Part shown: positions 24,746 through 35,379 of the stretch, in pieces | How the letters are laid out: each line of letters opens with the position of its first letter | Numbering within the stretch: the first letter of the stretch is position 1 | Assembly: GCF_001638985.1 (NCBI RefSeq) | Contig: NW_017265141.1 | Location: forward strand, 124,001-188,000 | Direction of reading: 5' to 3' | DNA length: 64,000 nucleotides | Source of the DNA: Phycomyces blakesleeanus NRRL 1555(-) | Taxonomy: Eukaryota; Mucoromycota; Mucoromycetes; Mucorales; Phycomycetaceae | Made by a program: the position numbers and the translations under genes | The notes under the pieces: model-generated | What the model was told of the DNA's origin: nothing | The model's input: the letters and a program-made list of their open reading frames with translations, nothing else | Database searches by the model: none

Positions 24746-25496
24746 TGTAATGTTAACAAGTGATCAATGAGAGAATTGTTCTTGAGAAAGCTTGGTGACA
24801 CAAAACATGCAAAAAGTCTCCCTCAAATTCAATTGTGATGCACCAAACTAGGGAACTCAAGATTTTCATATATATATATATTTAATCCCCTATAATGTAG
24901 AGTGAGGCTGGTAATTTTTGCCTATTCTGAAGTGTCAATACAAATTGATGACACAAACTTTCTCCTATTTCAACACGCAAAAAAATATGCAGCTTGTCAT
25001 CTTTTTTTTTTTATTCAACGCATATTTGCAATCAAAATTGACACAGCTCTTTCGCACTTATCTCACTTTGGTCGGGGAAGATAGTGTGAAGAATTAGTCA
25101 ATATGTAACAGTCTCCTTAGATGTCCCCACCAATCTTCTCAATCACTCTTTCAATCCAAGTTCCCTCTCCCATCGCCATGGTGCGGGCCATGGTAATGAG
25201 AATATGATGATTCCTTTTTCCCATTGAAACTCTGTATTTGCGCGGTGCATGCCAATGGGTCCATAACCTTTCTTCCGATCCAGGTCAATCTCTGCTCCCT
25301 TCTCGCTTTCGCTGCACTCCAGCATGTCTCATTTTGCGAAGAAATGGCTACGGGATGTGTTTTCTTGGGCTCTCACCATATCTCACTTTGAAAAATACAA
25401 AGCAAAAGCCATGACGCCCTCTATTGATTCGTAGCAAAGAGGCTCACTAACTTTGTGAGAAAAGCTCCATACAAACAAACAAAAGGAGAAGTCAAG

Positions 25497-26143
25497 ATGG
25501 AAAGACAAACCACACTTATAACCAACTACTTGAGGCTTTATACCAAACCTGCCTTCAATAATTCCACTAAAGCCACCAAGAAGAAGATTAGATATATATC
25601 TGTAAAGCTACCGACCGATGATAAAGCTACATGACTGGAACGAGCTTGGACAAAGACATATAACAATTTATGGCTACTCATATTACATCTCAAGTTGGTA
25701 CACTAGCATGTTCTAATAAACTGTAGAGGAAGGCCATTCGTTCTCTCAGACGGACTGACATCAAAGGGACTCCTGATATATTAAATGGTGTGATCAATGA
25801 AGACGAGACTACATAACGCAACTATCTAGTTTGGTTGAATGTTCTGTAGCTTATAAAATTGGGTCCTTTACCATCCCAAAGAATCTTATAGGATTAGACC
25901 GGTCCCGTTTTTCCTTGATCGCTTTGTACAATTGGAAGAAGTGTACTGCAGATAATGGAAAAAAAAGTAGCCGTCCGACTATTAAAAGCTGGAGAAGATT
26001 ATGGCCTTGTAGGCGTATGCAACGATACTCTTGATTATAGTTCATCATTTCTCCTCAGGAACACTGTCAACCATGTGCTGGTGCATTTCTCTTCATCTAA
26101 AAGCCGCAAAAGAACAAGATCTGCTGTCTATGCTGAGGAATAA
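25497..26143 (+). pseudogene. Decayed open frames inside the TIR element
   Basis: A frame beginning MERQTTLITNYLRLYTKPAF at 25497 stops after about 45 codons. A second starts near 25831 (VAYKIGSFTIPKNLIGLDRS, then LIALYNWKKC and RPTIKSWRRL). Later, in the same frame but across stops, CxxC at 26065-26076 and CCLC at 26122-26133 lie 15 codons apart. The order basic WRRL stretch, then paired CxxC, recalls the C-terminal zinc ribbon of TnpB/Fanzor nucleases, which are known passengers of mariner-type elements in fungi. I cannot see a RuvC motif, and stops interrupt the frame, so this is only a hypothesis. The gene is not functional. Confidence 0.35.
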
Positions 26144-26331
26144 GTCTTTGCATTATTTATGTTATCATTGAATATAGTAGTAATTGTAAATATGTAAATC
26201 TAATAAAACCAAGACCTTGTTTCTGTTGATGTCCGTGCAAGTGCGCCTTCCTCCTAATCTACATACAAGTGTAGCATTTACGTGCATGCATATTCTTCTG
26301 TAAGACTGGGCTGTTGTTATGGGACTCATTA

Positions 26332-26644
26332 CAGTCAAAGAAACTAGTGGGCCAATGAAAAAAAAAGGTCTTTTTAAAATTGATTTGGGACACGGTTGCG
26401 AGAATGGAAATCAAACAATAGAAAATTAGTTTTCAGACAATTACGGTGAGGCAGGTTTTTGTTTTTAACTTTTTGTCCAAGCAGAAGAGAATTTGACATT
26501 AATCATACATTATATTCTTGGATAATTTCTATTTTTTATTTCATCCAACCCCCCCTCCCCCCCCCCAGTAGCATCTCAATGTCCCAATTCAATTTTAAAA
26601 TGACCAATTTTTTTTTCATTGGCCCAACCTAGTTTCTTTGACTG
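26332..26644. mobile_element. 313-bp MITE with ~60-bp inverted repeats
   Basis: CAGTCAAAGAAACTAG at 26332 opens a terminal repeat that recurs inverted at 26583-26644. Similarity continues inward through TGGGCCAATGAAAAAAAA and TTTTAAAATTGA to TTGGGACA, about 60 bases with a few indels. TA dinucleotides flank both ends (26330-26331 and 26645-26646), the mariner-type target duplication. There is no open frame. It is inserted inside the larger TIR element, so it is the younger insertion. A C-rich run near 26551-26568 lies just inside the right repeat. Confidence 0.88.
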
Positions 26645-27091
26645 TAGTGGATGTCATTATTTTACTTTCGTCTGTTGTACAGGTAAAAGTGACCAGATCA
26701 CATAGCAAAAAAATAGCCAACATCATTAAGCTCCTTACTTTGTAATAAGGTGAACATTTTACCACAATACTATTAACGGGTGAAAAATTTGTAAAAGCAG
26801 CTTTCGTGCATTTTTTTTAATATCGCATAGTTAATTCTGGACAGCCATTTTCAGCGGTTCATTGTGTTTATATGGGTTAATTTCTGATGGTCGTTTATAG
26901 CATAAAGACTTTAATTCTTTCTTTTCGCTCTTATAACTAACTGGTATGATAAAGAATACATCTTTACTTTTAATAAAGTTGGACACAACAAAGTAAAATT
27001 TCGAAACGACAATTCTAACACACGGACAATCATTTTCCAGTTAGCGCCATTTATTTTCTCAGAACAGGCAAAAATTACCAGCCTCACTGTA

Positions 27092-27787
27092 TAATCAACT
27101 CTAACACTGTTTTTATTGAATTAAGGTTGTTACTAGGTAGAACCATTGCCAAACGCAGACAAAGGATATATTTAGAGCAGTTCAAATGCTTCTTAACTTG
27201 TAGTGGATACAAACTTCTGTAATATAATTCAATATAGTACACACACACACCTACAACAACTAACTTTGTGCGATAAGGAGCTTAAGCTATAGATCAAATA
27301 GCAGCAGCACATTTGTGCCGTCATTGTACCATTCATTTCAAAACTCACTTGGAAACCTATTAGCCGTTGATTACAAGTCGAAGATCTGTTTCTAGAGCAA
27401 AAAAAGAATAGTGAAGACGGCACCATTTTTTTCGTTCGTTATTATACATATCTACAACCTGTCAGATTAGAAGCAGCCATAGACAATTATAGTGTGTGCG
27501 ATGAACAGTATTACTATAAGATATTGGTACGATTTTGTCAAACGTTAAAAGTCAAAGTCAAAAAAGAAGTAAAATGTGTGCCAAGTGTATGTCCAAAGAG
27601 ACATAAAGATGCTTACACCAATATATATATAAAGTACTTTGGACAAAAGAATTAAAACTTATTTTTGCTTCTTTTGTTGCTGTTTTTTTTTTAGAAATCT
27701 TGTTTTATCTCAACGAAATATATTTGTTTTTGATAAATTGTAACTCAAAAGAAGTGTAAAAGAATACATGAATAATCAACATCCATT
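27092..27787. other. Spacer between TIR element and RPS2
   Basis: AT-rich DNA that should contain the RPS2 3' UTR near its right end. No gene, RNA or repeat structure was recognised. Confidence 0.45.
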
Positions 27788-29000
27788 TTACTTTCTCTGC
27801 TTCTGGGACAAGAAATCAGTGAACTCCTGGTAAGGGACCTTGGAGAACTCGGTCTCCTCCCAGAGATCAGGAGTCAAGAAACCGTAGGTGTTACCAATGG
27901 CGGCAAAGGTAGCCTTGACGAAGTTACCAAGGGTACGGGTAGAACCGCGGGAGGTGGTGTAGCAATCGGTGATACCAGCCAACTGGAGGACCTTCTTGGG
28001 GGTAGGGGCAGCGACAATACCGGTACCACGGGGAGCAGGTACGAGACGGCACAAGGCGGAACCGCACTTACCGGTAACCTTGCAGGGAACGGTGTGGGGC
28101 TCACCGAGGGCAGAACCCCAGTAACCACGACGAACGGGGATGATAGAGAGCTTGGCGAGGATGATGGCACCACGGATAGAGGTGGCGACTTCCTTGGAGC
28201 ACTTGACACCGAGACCAACGTGGCCATCGTGGTCACCAATGACGACAAAGGCCTTGAAGCGGGTACGCTGACCAGCACGGGTCTGTTTCTGGACGGGCAT
28301 GATCTTCATAACCTCATCCTTCAAGTTGCTCAGGAAGAAATCAACAATCTGGTACTCCTTGATAGGGAGAGAGAAAAGGTAGATCTCCTCGATAGACTTG
28401 ATCTTGCCAGCCTTTACGAGACGGCCAAGCTTGGTAACGGGAACCCTGTGGAAGAAAGTATTGTTAGGCTCCTGCTGTCACTCGAACAAAGAAAAAAGGT
28501 TTTAATTTGTTAAAACATACCACTCGGTCTTCTCATCGCCACGACGTCCACCACGACCGCGGGCACCACCACGTCCACGACCACCACGTCCAAAACCACC
28601 ACGTCCTAATTAACAAAGAAAATGATAAGATTAAAAATCTTGTCTTTTTTTTTTCTAAAAAAAAATTGGAATTGAAGATTGATTGTATGGCTCCAAATTC
28701 GATATTCTTTGTTGGTTGTCATTGATAATTGAAATTATTGGTATCTTCTCGGCCTGTGAGATAGTATTGATTGTGGTGAAAGGATGTTTGTTGCTCTGGT
28801 ATGTGTTGAGTTCGTGTATATATATGTGTGTGTCTATGCGTGCGTGCATGTGCGTATATGTGTTTCTTTGTGTATATGCGTGTCTGTATGTTTGCATGTA
28901 TATATCGTCTGGAGGTATTGTCTCGTCTTTGCTAAAAGTCCAATTGGGTGAAGAGGGAGGATGTCTTACCACGAGTATCGGCCGGAGCAGAATCAGCCAT
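27788..29000 (-). CDS. RPS2: 40S ribosomal protein S2 (uS5)
   Basis: Three exons (29000-28970, 28605-28521, 28445-27788) join to 257 residues, the usual length for eukaryotic uS5. The N-terminus [11 protein letters not shown] leads into an RGG-rich tail ([20 protein letters not shown]), the typical arginine-methylated extension. The S5 domains follow: [58 protein letters not shown], and [11 protein letters not shown] with [16 protein letters not shown]. The C-terminus is [19 protein letters not shown]. It is a core small-subunit protein near the mRNA entry path. The first intron is about 360 bases, longer than most here, and begins 31 bases into the coding sequence, which is common in fungal ribosomal-protein genes. 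Exon codon use is markedly G+C-rich at third positions, as expected for high expression. Confidence 0.98.
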
Positions 29001-29568
29001 ACTACAAAGAAATCATAATCAATATTCTATCTTTATCCATCCATTAAGTTATGGGTCACTTACTTGTTTATATAGTTTAAGAAAGAGAGAAGCCGATCAT
29101 CGTCTACATGGCATCTAATACTTCTTCCGGCAGCGAATGCTCTTCCCAAGGTCTGCGCAACAGGGGGGGAGGGAGGCTACAGCAACCATGACTCATGTTC
29201 CGAGCCGGACTCTAATCGAGTGCGGCTTTGAGCTTAAATTAGGCTTATAGATCAGCCAATGTCAAATTTGATTTTTATTTTGTAGTTATTTCAATATATA
29301 TATAAATATAAAATATGCGAGAAAGAAATATATGTACAAGCTTTAAGAAATATATACATATATTTCACTTAATACATTTTATGCAATATAAATGCATATA
29401 TGTATTTTGCGCATAAATATTGAAACCATTAATAAAAGTATCTTTGAGTTTTGAGAATTGATTTATTGACTAGAAAATTGATGGGGTTCTTTTTTATTTT
29501 TATTTTTTATTTTGCTTGTTCTTCTTCTCCATTCTCTCTCTCTCTCTCTGTACTGAAAACTCGCTAAT
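29001..29568. other. RPS2 promoter region
   Basis: Spacer between SEC1 and RPS2, both minus strand. It contains the RPS2 promoter and SEC1 3' UTR. A compact imperfect hairpin lies at 29203-29227 (AGCCG and CGGCT outer arms, ACTC and GAGT inner arms), with a CT repeat near 29533-29549. Confidence 0.5.
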
Positions 29569-32500
29569 CTACCACTTTCCTAAAATCTTGTGCCCTCCTG
29601 CCTTTGCAGAGTTAGGCGGAATAGGTGTACCAGTTGAGGACGAGGTCCTAGGAGGAGCACTGGTGTGAATACTGGTTGTATAGGGTGGGACGACATTCTT
29701 GGCTGGAGGTGGAGTCTTATCCAACCCACTAAGGTCAGCGACAAACTGGTCTGGAGTGATAATATGCGTAGAGCCTATAATAAAGTACAACAAATAAGTA
29801 CAACCACACTTCTTATCGTCTTTACTTTACTCCCAATAGTCTTACCAATATACACTTCTCGGTTAAATGTCTCTGACAATTCATAAGCCGAACGTATTTC
29901 AGCATAGGTCATTCCACCAGCAATAAAGAGAATGATAGGAGGACCAGAAGGTGGTTTAGGACCAGCCTATTACACACATATATGTATATATGAGAGTAAG
30001 TAATGCAAATATTAAGCCATTAAAAAGGAAGAAGAAGGACCAAGTTCACCTACATTGTTTCCAGTAGATTTTTTGTGCCATTGAGTCTTGTAGACACGCA
30101 ATTGTGGAACCTGTTTGAGCGCATGAGTAGAGTCGCGACGAAGATTTTCAGGTTCGGCTACTCTTAAGAGAGGGAAGAGACTCTGGTCAATTGTCTCTTT
30201 AATGTGACCCTAATTCGTGCAATAGTTAGTAAGACTGAATGTGTAATATATATATACATATATATACATATAATATACTTGCCTCAGTTACACGCTTTAC
30301 AATGGGTACATATCGTGAAAGGTCAAAAGGAACTTCTTGTTGCGTAGCTGAACTGTCATGTTTCTTTTTGTTTTTTTTTGTCTTTTCGCCTTGCTTGTTG
30401 GCAGACTTTGACAGCTGAACACCGAGCAGCCCAATGTTTTCAATTGCATCCTTGCACTCTTGGTCCAAGCGTGCATGAGAAAGAAGACGGTCAAGATCCT
30501 CAGTATTTACTGTATCGGAAGTAGCGATCCACAACAGGATCAAACGTGCTTTAATCTTTTCACTGCATATGATTTTTAGTATTTTACGAAAAATATTAAA
30601 ATAATTATAATCTATAATCTTACCTAGTATAAGGATCATCCAAGATAGGAGTCAATTCCTCGATCAGGTTTTTGACTTCATTACCATCTGGAGTCTCTCC
30701 ACAAGCCATATTCTAGGCAACCCACATCCTTTAGTGTTAATTCACTGTACAAACTACTTTGTTTCTCTCTTTGTTTCTAATATCTTACTTGTTCAAGTAA
30801 GCCGATCGTCTCCAAGTTTTGTTTGTTGAATTCAGACATACATTCACTAGCAATAGTCATGTGCGCAGAGAACTGTAAAAAGCCAACAAGATACATATTT
30901 AGTTTTTTCTTTCTTTCTTCAAACTGAATAGCATGACTCTAACACATCAACGCCCATATGCCCGTACACCTACAAACACCACAAGCTCATGAACCCTGTA
31001 AAATCAGTAAAGTCTTACCTTTGTTTTCATTTCCTGGAAATGTGGTAAATCGGCAATCATTTGTTTCATATCATTAAGGGATACCACAGAGTTTTTTCTA
31101 AGACATAAGATATTATTAATAAGAAATAAGTAATAGTAATAAAGAAATAGTATCCAAACTTACTACCAATATTTAAATTATTTAATTTTTCTTTTTTCTT
31201 TACTCACCCTCCAGAAGCTCCTTTGTTTTCGGAGGCAAAGGCATTGAAATTCTCAATCAATTTCTCTGTGGTACTTGTGATGTGCATGTGGCGAATGGAT
31301 GAGTAGACCGAGTCTTGGTCGTTCAAGGTGATTTCTTGACCCTTTGTAGTTCCATCTTCCTGGGTGTACTCATACGAGTACTTGATACCTGCCGGAGTAT
31401 CTTCTGTGTCAAGAAGATCAGCAATCATAGCTTGGTAGGTAAACTCATGCAAGAACGGTGAGATTGGATCAATGGTACGATCTAACAAGATCAAAGTGCC
31501 TCTTGGAAGAGGAGGGTCGCGAGGAGGCTTTACGCACAAACAAATTAAGAATTACAAGAATAAAGACAAGAATACAAAACATACAATATATATATATATA
31601 TATGTATGCGTGTGTGTGTATGTATACATATACTATTACTACTGGTAACTTACTGGGTATTCAGGGTTGACTTTGCAAAAGTTATCCAATTCAGCTTGAA
31701 CCAACTTAGCCAGATGCCATGGTATATTTCTGTTGATTGTTCCTTGTACATCGAGTGGACGATGGTAGCGAATCAATGGGTTCTCTCCAAGAGTTACACA
31801 CATACACAATACCTATTTCGATTCCAGAAAGTAAAATTAAAAATTACAACTTTTGACGGTAGTAAATGATGATTATGACTTGGCTTTATTTCTCACCTGC
31901 TTGGCAATATCTTCAAGTTCACTTTCCACATTGTTTGTAGAGCTATTGCGGCTCCCCCCTGCGGCAGATTCGTTACCAAACAAAGTATTGAATTTGCGCT
32001 CATCATCCAAAGAATAGACAGCCTGTTCACGTACTATATATATTTAAAAATAATAATAATAGTTTAGAAAACAGTAGTTTTTATGTTTTATTATTTGTGA
32101 CTTACCGATGAAATCAACATACATCTCCTTGAGATTTAGAATATATTGATCCGCGCCTTTTGCCTTTAATCTACGGGTAAAATCACTGAAAACCGTATTG
32201 TCCAATCCTGTAACCAAATATAATTTAATTCCAGGGTTACTATTTTGTTATATATACATATATATACATCTATCGATTTATTTACCATTAATAAAGTGGA
32301 CATGAGCAGCGGCATACATTGGTCCTTCCTGACGAGAGAAATCGTCCACAAGTCGGGTACAGGATTCGATACATGGTGTCAAAATATAAACAGCCTCTAC
32401 ACTTGGATAGGCTTGTCTGGGTTTTTCGATATTTGCAACCACTAAAGAGAAGAACAATATGATAATAATGAAGCAATTATTTTTTTTAGTCTCCATATAT

Positions 32501-32899
32501 TTAAATACACAATATTATTGTCATGATTTTGTAAAGACAAACAAACAAACAAACAAGAGAAACACTCACAGGTCACCTATAAACAGGTAAAAACAAGATG
32601 TTATTATATAATGCCGTTATTCTTTCGTCAGCGAGAATTCTAATATGCATATATTTATAAAGATGCTTACGTTTTCTTCGAGAATATCATACATTTTACA
32701 GGCAGAATTAAGAATCTTGGCAGACAAGCTGTCTGTAATGACCAACTTCCATCGACCGGCAGGCTGTACTGACTTGATCAGCTCAAGAAAACCTTAAGAA
32801 TGATAATAGAAGAATAAAGAGGTTAATTTCAGAAGAATTATAATTAATGGAAACATGGGATAACCTACGTATTTTAAGGATTTCGTCTACACCAATCAT
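29569..32899 (-). CDS. SEC1: SEC1/Munc18-family syntaxin-binding protein
   Basis: Multi-exon gene. The N-terminal exons read MIGVDEILKI, FLELIKSVQPAGRWKLVITD and LNSACKMYDILEENV, matching the SM-family start (helix, then W-K-LVVD, then SxACKM). The central exon holds GTLILLDRTIDPISPFLHEF, the SM-protein signature. Later come MKQMIADLPHFQEMK, EKIKARLILLWIATSD and the C-terminal PPILFIAGGMTYAEIRSAYE with IGSTHIITPDQF. These features distinguish Sec1/Munc18 from Vps45, Sly1 and Vps33. The protein binds the assembled exocytic SNARE complex and promotes fusion of secretory vesicles at the plasma membrane, the main route of hyphal tip growth. The end after QF is a proline- and serine-rich tail of about 55 residues. 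ATG 32899 is supported by a GTAGGT donor shortly after. Confidence 0.95.
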
Positions 32900-34509
32900 C
32901 TGTTATGCAGTCAAATGATAATGTGGCAAATGAGGATGAAAAGTCTAAGGCAAGAGGTTGTTTTTTATTTTTTATTTTTAAAGAAATTAAGGGAAAAGCA
33001 AAAAAAAAAAAAGAAAAAGGGTAATGACTTGATGCCGAGAAGTAACTGAAAAAAATAAAGTAAAAATAAAATGAGAGCCAAACGGGAAAGGGGGAGAAAG
33101 GGGGAGAGGCAGGAGGAGGAACATATGAACTGAGCCTTGTAGGAGTCTCAATACACCAAACTCGCGTTCTTCAGCCCAGAGTCACACAAAGGCAAATGTC
33201 CTGCTTCGTTTGTGTTAGCTGCTGTCTAAAATACAGAATAAATGAATACAATAAAAAAATGTATTAATGGTTGTCAGTCATTATTTTGTGGTCGTACTTT
33301 TTTCTCGGAGAATCAGCTCTGTTCTCACAAAACTGGTGTATCCGAGAACCGGGATTTCTGGAGTGTAGTAAGTTTGTAGATATAATTTATGCGTTTATGC
33401 GTCTGTGTGTTTGTGGATAAGGAAAAAGAAAAGGGTAGAGAAAGATAGACTAGTAAAGTAATATTAGCCACCCACTCATTGAGTCTCATACATACATGCA
33501 CTTGAGAATCCAAATTAAAGAACTCCTTTTGATAATGATTACAAGGTGAATCAAGGCTATACAAGCCAGATACTATATACAGGTATATTAGCATACAAAT
33601 AAGGTTTATATTTTTATAGCTACAAGATATTTAGTAGTATTGCATGTATGTATATATGATAATTAAATAATTAAGTAATAAATAATAAATAATAATTCTG
33701 TCATGGATTTTAATAACTAGGCTATTTTAGTAGTCTTGTTCTTATTACTTTTTACCACCTGTAAATTAGGTAAATCAAATTTGCTTGAAACCCAGTCTAG
33801 TGTAGTGCTTATAAATTATACATATAATACATATTGGCTGTAGAGTTACAAATGATTTAAATAAAAGTAATCTTGTAATATACTTCTTCTAGTTACTTAA
33901 TCTGGTCTTCTTTAACACATCATTAAGTAGACAGTTGTATTGCCTAAAAGAAGAATAATAATATTAAAGAAAAGAAAAGAAAGAAAGAAAAAGATTCCTG
34001 CGGTGAAGGATGATTTGGATTTGACTGAGACTGAATTAAAAATTGAGATTTTTTTTTTGTTTTTTAAGAAATAAAAAAAAAAGCAAGAGAGAGAGGGAGA
34101 AAGAAAAAAAAAAGACAGGCCTTGAATTTATATAGTGTGTTCTGACATCTTACTACCTGTTGTTTCCTTTATCACGACCAAAATTCACTATACATTTATC
34201 AGTAAATAAGATCCCATTTTTGAGAAATACAATTGTTGTATGTTATTTTGTGCTTATTCTGACGTGTCGTCCTTGCCACTCATTCATCTCGATCTTCGTC
34301 ACGCCATCGTAGAAACCTTTTAAATTTATTTATTTTTTTAAATTTTATTATTTTTTTATTTTATTTTATTTGGGAATATAAACGATCATCTACAGTAGAT
34401 TTTTGATATTCCTTTGCATTCTACTTGAAAACGTAGCGACAAAAACAGCGACATCAAACTTTAATTAATTCAACAAATCCAAAACCAAATCCAAAAGACA
34501 AAAACAACC
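32900..34509. other. Divergent spacer between SEC1 and exportin-T
   Basis: About 1.6 kb between two divergently transcribed genes, so it holds both promoters. The patch at 33120-33230 is less AT-rich and may be SEC1 leader. The rest is homopolymer-rich. A gene-free reading is most likely; no RNA gene was recognised. Confidence 0.5.
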
Positions 34510-35325
34510 ATGGACCAAATAGAACAGGCCGTCATCTATGCCTTGGGTCCTCATGTTGAGCCTTCTCTCAAATCACAGGTACGTGTTTGCTCATTTATCT
34601 TTATTATCGTTTCTATTATTATCATTATTATCATACTGCGGAATCTATTGGTCACATAAATACCAATATGTACAAAGAAGGAAAAAAAACATATAGAAAT
34701 ATAGAAATAGAGAGGGAAAGGGGTCGAAGGGGATAAAAATACGACATATTATTTTTATTATTGTATATCAGTCAATATTATATAAACCACTGGATCGTCT
34801 TAAAAACAAATTATATCAAATACACGATTAAAACCAACGCAGAAAAAAGATATACTATATGTATATATGTTAGACATTAGATATTACTTTCCATATATCC
34901 TTCTTCTTTTTTTTAAAAATAAAAGTCTTGTTATCATAGGCAAATACATATTGTGAACAAGTAAAGAACTCTCCAGATGGCTGGCAGATCTGCCTACAAC
35001 TCTTCATGAAAGAGCCTAAAGCGTAAGGATAATATATAGTCCAATTACGTTACTCATCATCTACAGTGTAGCCGAAGCGCGTTTCTTCTGTTTGCAGGTT
35101 CTTGAAAATACTCTTCAGAACAGGTATGTCAGTTTGCTGGGTCTTAGACAAGAACACTTATTAATTTATTTATTTTTTTTAGATACGAGGCATTAGATGC
35201 CAGCGCAGTCGAGTATATTCAACAGACGATGATGGAGTATCTCCGCAGAGAGTTTGTCGAGAACCAGACAGCAGGATCCGAGGAGACTTGTAAATAATAC
35301 TATTTGATATATTATACGGAGGATA

Positions 35326-35379
<54 letters not shown>

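Larger units (their letters stand above)
24900..27089. mobile_element. 2.19-kb TIR element with mariner-type TA target duplication
   Basis: AGTGAGGCTGGTAATTTTTG at 24901 recurs inverted at the right end (27059-27088). The inverted repeats match over 31 bases with one or two mismatches and end at flanking TA dinucleotides (24898-24899 and 27090-27091). CAGT-type ends beside TA are typical of Tc1/mariner elements, but I see no DDE transposase inside. The interior is richer in G+C than the neighbouring spacers and carries decayed open frames at about 25497-25640 and 25831-26143. A 313-bp MITE is nested within it. The element sits about 155 bases upstream of the STT4 start, so it may overlap that promoter. 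Its type is unresolved. Confidence 0.75.

Noticed and set aside
28094..28513. 139-codon open frame antisense to RPS2
   Set aside because: It mirrors a highly biased, conserved ribosomal-protein coding strand; codon bias commonly opens the antisense frame, and it has no family motif.
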